A DNA stretch of 27,018 nucleotides from an uncultured Clostridium sp. (GTDB lineage Bacteria; Bacillota; Clostridia; TANB77; CAG-508), in contig USGK01000018.1 in the NCBI GenBank assembly GCA_900554175.1, forward strand, positions 1 through 27,018. Direction: 5' to 3'. The translations under genes and the position numbers were made by a program. Below, in pieces: positions 24,243-27,018 of the stretch. Position 1 is the first letter of the stretch. Each line of letters opens with the position of its first letter. The notes below the pieces were generated by a model. The model did not search any database and had not been told where the DNA came from. It saw nothing but the letters and a program-made list of their open reading frames with translations.

Positions 24243-26031
24243 TTTCTAAATTACCTTTTTCTGTACTATATTCTAATGGAATTTGATAAAACTCTTCGTA
24301 TATATTTTTCCATATCTCAAAGTTTTGACTTTTCATTTTTTCTACATTTTCTTTTTCCGAAAGTTTTATATCTGGATATATAGGTTCTTTTATATGAACG
24401 TAGTATTCTTTTATAGGAAAACCATCTTCAGCCACAAATTCTGAATCAGTCATTGTTATAAATATTGGAATAACTGGAACCTTAGCTCTTGTTGCAATTT
24501 TGAATGCACCATTTTTCAAAGGCTTTGGTTTTTGATAATTCCACCATAAGCTTTGCTCTGGATAAATTAAAATAAAATCACCACGTTTTAAAATAGTTTC
24601 TGTTGCTTTCATAAATTTAATCATTGTTCTTGTATTCGAACTAAGTGGTAAAGTATCAGCATTTCTAAATAAGAAACCATAAAATCCTGGAAAGTTTGTA
24701 TAATTTCCTTCTCTTATTACTTTATACATTTTCTTATTTTTTCTTTGACCTGAAAGCGTAAAAATCTTCTCTATTGTAAATGAATCGAATGGATTAAAAT
24801 GGTTACATGTAATTACAGCACCTGACTGTATATTTCTCAAATTTTCTAACCCTTCAATTTCTTTTATAATTAATTTATTTTCTCTAATTATTTCTTCTAA
24901 AAATCTTTCGCCTAATTTGTTAGCTAATTTATTTTTTAATTTGTTTCTTCTTTTTACTTTCAAATAGTCTACATTTTCAGGAAGTAATTCGATCGTTGGA
25001 GGATCATCTTCTGCATCAACATCAAATCTTCCTTCTTTTTCTAATTGTTTTATTTTTTCAAGAACATGAAGTCTTTCTTTAGACTTTTCTATTTTTATTG
25101 TATTATTTGTTCTATCATCACCAACACAACTAGATTCTTTTATTGCAAGTTCTTTTAACTTTCTATCTGCTTCTATATCATTCTTTCTATCTTCGTCTGT
25201 AAAATCTCTTTTCATTTTTAAGATTTCTTCATAAAATTCTGTCTTTTTTGCAAATTCCCAAAAATATTCACTATATGGAATATCATCATGCCATGGTTTA
25301 TATTGATAATTATAATGGATTAAATTTATATTTTTTCTATCCAATTCTTCTTCTGCAACATTTGGCATCAAATTCCAACTTTTATCTAAAAACTTTACTC
25401 TACCTTTGCAAATTCTGTTTAGGTAATCCTGATCTTGTACTACTGAATATTTGACAGTCTTTAATAAATATAAGAATTTTTCCTGAAAATTAAGTATTCT
25501 TAATTCTTCTAAATTCATCAAAAGGACACCTGCATTAAAATAAGATTTATATGATGATACCCCTACAACCTTTTCAACATACTCTTGAAAAATCTCATTT
25601 TTTTGAATTATATCATCAGCAACTACGCCTAAAAGATTACTTTCTAATTCAATATTATATAGATTTGCTACATCAGATAAAAGAACTATATCTGAATCTA
25701 AATATACAGCTTTCTTTAAATTAGGATATATATCCGGTATAAAAAGTCTAAAATATGTTGTCATTGTAAAATAATCTCTAGTATATAACATATCCTTTAC
25801 TTTATCTATATATTTATTTAGATCTACAAACTCTATATCGATATTTTTCCTTTCATATTTTTTAATTGCACTTTTATTTTTTTCATAAACATTTGTATAT
25901 AATATTTTTATTAGATATTTATATTCATTTGAAGCATTTTCTACAATTGATTGTAAAGTAACTGCTAAAAATGGAATATAACCATCGTCAATTGCAAAAA
26001 ATATTGGAACCTCAGCTTTATAGTTATTCAT
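24223..26031 (-). CDS. Two-domain protein: GT8 glycosyltransferase plus PlsC acyltransferase
   Basis: 602 residues. N-terminal part (1-275) is a family 8 retaining glycosyltransferase: FFAIDDGYIPFLAVTLQSIV, the metal-binding DxD in VYLDSDIVLL (112-114), YFNAGVLLMNLEEL (164-177), and HYNYQYKPWHDD (239-250), the usual closing sugar-nucleotide motif. A charged linker (~275-385) follows. The C-terminal part (~385-590) is a PlsC-type acyltransferase with NHFNPFDS (H411, D416: proper H-x4-D), PLSSNTRTMI and ILIYPEQSLWW (EGT-like site). No signal peptide. One polypeptide thus could glycosylate and acylate the same carrier lipid or glycan. It is 1 bp from the upstream GT8 gene and overlaps the next gene by 20 bp. 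Confidence 0.87.
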   Translation of the reverse strand: MNNYKAEVPIFFAIDDGYIPFLAVTLQSIVENASNEYKYLIKILYTNVYEKNKSAIKKYERKNIDIEFVDLNKYIDKVKDMLYTRDYFTMTTYFRLFIPDIYPNLKKAVYLDSDIVLLSDVANLYNIELESNLLGVVADDIIQKNEIFQEYVEKVVGVSSYKSYFNAGVLLMNLEELRILNFQEKFLYLLKTVKYSVVQDQDYLNRICKGRVKFLDKSWNLMPNVAEEELDRKNINLIHYNYQYKPWHDDIPYSEYFWEFAKKTEFYEEILKMKRDFTDEDRKNDIEADRKLKELAIKESSCVGDDRTNNTIKIEKSKERLHVLEKIKQLEKEGRFDVDAEDDPPTIELLPENVDYLKVKRRNKLKNKLANKLGERFLEEIIRENKLIIKEIEGLENLRNIQSGAVITCNHFNPFDSFTIEKIFTLSGQRKNKKMYKVIREGNYTNFPGFYGFLFRNADTLPLSSNTRTMIKFMKATETILKRGDFILIYPEQSLWWNYQKPKPLKNGAFKIATRAKVPVIPIFITMTDSEFVAEDGFPIKEYYVHIKEPIYPDIKLSEKENVEKMKSQNFEIWKNIYEEFYQIPLEYSTEKGNLENEVKKN

Positions 26032-26032
26032 T

Positions 26033-26872
26033 TTAAATTTCCTCTCTTTTTTTTACATTAAATTCTTCAATTAGTTTTACATATTCTTCTAAATCTTTGT
26101 CAAAATAATGACATTTTAAAACGCTGTGTACTTCTTCCACGTTCCATTGTTTAAAATTTTCTGTATGTGGATATGGTAAAAACATTAATCTTTTACAAAA
26201 ATGACAAATAACTGTATCTTTTTTATTAAACTTAGATTGTTCATTATAAATTCTTGGTAAAAGTAATTTTTTGGTAGTTGACCAATATATTGCATCCTGG
26301 TCAGCAAAAAGCATTTTCTTTGTTCTAATTAAATTTCTTGCTTTTTCTAATAATTTGGTTTCTTTTATTTTTTTCATATTCAATAAAAGCATACCTGCAT
26401 TAATATAGTCCGGTCTTATAAGCCAACATCCATATTTTTCCTTTACAGCAGCATATTCATATTCTTCTATATCTTTATTGTATAATTCTAATATATCATT
26501 CCCAATCATTATATCAATATCCAAATATAATATTTTATCTGGCAAATTTTCTATTTTATCTGCTAGAAGTCTTAACAAAGTATATGGTGTACAATATGCA
26601 TTTTCATTAATACAACATTTAAATTCTTCCTCATAAATTTTAGTTACATCTATTTTAATTACTTTGTTATTTATATTTTTAGATTTTACAACTTTATTTA
26701 GAAAATCAACTTGTACTTCATTAATTGGTTCATATTCTTTTTTTAAGTATGTTGCATCCATTGTAAAAATATAACAGTTTATAGATTCTTTGGTTCTATT
26801 TGTCATTGAAATAAGCTGTGTTAAAGCTCCATCAAAAACTTTCTTATTTCCACATAATAATACATTTATCAT
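26033..26872 (-). CDS. Family 8 glycosyltransferase
   Basis: About 279 residues from ATG 26872, chosen for GGGAAGG 6 bases upstream; the longer frame to 26938 runs through the promoter. GT8 motifs: INVLLCGNKKVFDGALTQLI at the start, TPYTLLRLLADKIENLPDKI, metal site ILYLDIDIMIGND, DYINAGMLLLNMKKIKET, and ADQDAIYWS. It uses a sugar nucleotide, in this family usually UDP-glucose or UDP-galactose; acceptor unknown. First gene of the GT8 / GT8-PlsC / PlsC operon, with its own strong promoter. Confidence 0.87.
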   Translation of the reverse strand: MINVLLCGNKKVFDGALTQLISMTNRTKESINCYIFTMDATYLKKEYEPINEVQVDFLNKVVKSKNINNKVIKIDVTKIYEEEFKCCINENAYCTPYTLLRLLADKIENLPDKILYLDIDIMIGNDILELYNKDIEEYEYAAVKEKYGCWLIRPDYINAGMLLLNMKKIKETKLLEKARNLIRTKKMLFADQDAIYWSTTKKLLLPRIYNEQSKFNKKDTVICHFCKRLMFLPYPHTENFKQWNVEEVHSVLKCHYFDKDLEEYVKLIEEFNVKKREEI

Positions 26873-26909
26873 TTTTAACCTTCCCACTTTTACACAATTT
26901 TCCTTTATT

Positions 26910-26938
26910 AGTATACTTTTTTTTAACCACAAAGTCAA
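26910..26938 (-). promoter_or_regulatory. Sigma-A promoter of the GT8-acyltransferase operon
   Basis: Minus strand TTGACT (26933-26938), 17-bp spacer, TATACT (26910-26915), about 38 bp before the GT8 start codon. Confidence 0.8.
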
Positions 26939-26985
26939 GCTCGACCAATCGTACTAATTATAATGTATCTGTTAAGTAATTCGTG

Positions 26986-27011
26986 GCAAAATTTTTATCC
27001 ATAAATTTTGC
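26986..27011. repeat. 9-bp inverted repeat upstream of the GT8 promoter
   Basis: GCAAAATTT (26986-26994) and AAATTTTGC (27003-27011) with 8 bases between. No T run follows on either strand, so it is more like an operator or the stem of something beyond the window edge than a terminator. Confidence 0.4.
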
Positions 27012-27018
27012 GTATATT

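Noticed and set aside
1..27018. CRISPR array, tRNA or rRNA genes
   Set aside because: No regularly spaced repeats of 24-40 bp were seen, and no cloverleaf or rRNA-like GC-richer segment was seen in any gap.

Overview
The window is very AT-rich, with short well-spaced SD sequences, many TTGACA-17-TATAAT promoters and U-rich terminator hairpins. It encodes SpoIIP and a YtvI-type protein next to SecA, RelA/SpoT and RecJ. This points to a low-GC, endospore-forming Firmicute of the class Clostridia, probably an anaerobic gut-type organism. Species cannot be named from the sequence. Nearly all genes lie on the minus strand.

Layout, left to right (transcription mostly right to left). 1-5.2 kb: a MATE efflux protein fused to a cytidylate-kinase-like domain; a sugar O-acetyltransferase; and a three-gene membrane/regulator operon (DUF2975, XRE-type HTH, DUF4173) behind a promoter that carries a 13-bp direct repeat. 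5.2-8.05 kb: an accessory cluster with a strong promoter, an attenuator-like leader RNA holding a 10-codon ORF and a terminator, then a GNAT acetyltransferase, a small P-loop kinase-like protein, a second GNAT split by a +1 frameshift, and a CPBP/Crp-Fnr chimeric remnant. 8.05-12.5 kb: remains of an integrated element, with an ABC-ATPase/DUF4435 fusion (OLD/PARIS-like defence candidate), a RhuM-family protein and a decayed tyrosine integrase. 12.5-23.4 kb: core genes secA, a DUF1980-like lipid-anchored or membrane-anchored protein (the only plus-strand gene), ytvI, spoIIP, an MBL-fold hydrolase (also +1 frameshifted), relA/spoT and recJ. 23.4-26.9 kb: a three-gene operon with a GT8 glycosyltransferase, a GT8-PlsC acyltransferase fusion and a second PlsC-like acyltransferase, probably making or modifying a glycolipid or envelope polymer.

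The most striking signal is a recoding candidate. Two unrelated genes (GNAT at 5783-6632, MBL hydrolase at 18745-19396) each stop at the same hexamer, CGG TAA. In each, dropping the C of CGG restores an open frame that supplies the missing conserved C-terminal part, with the next codon GGT (Gly). I checked by eye every CCG trinucleotide on the plus strand (and CGG in the plus-strand gene) against the gene frames. These two are the only in-frame CGG codons in about 8,000 codons. This suggests that CGG is unassigned or starved in this organism and that CGG-UAA acts as a +1 frameshift site. The alternative is two independent one-base insertions (mutation or sequence error) in the same context.
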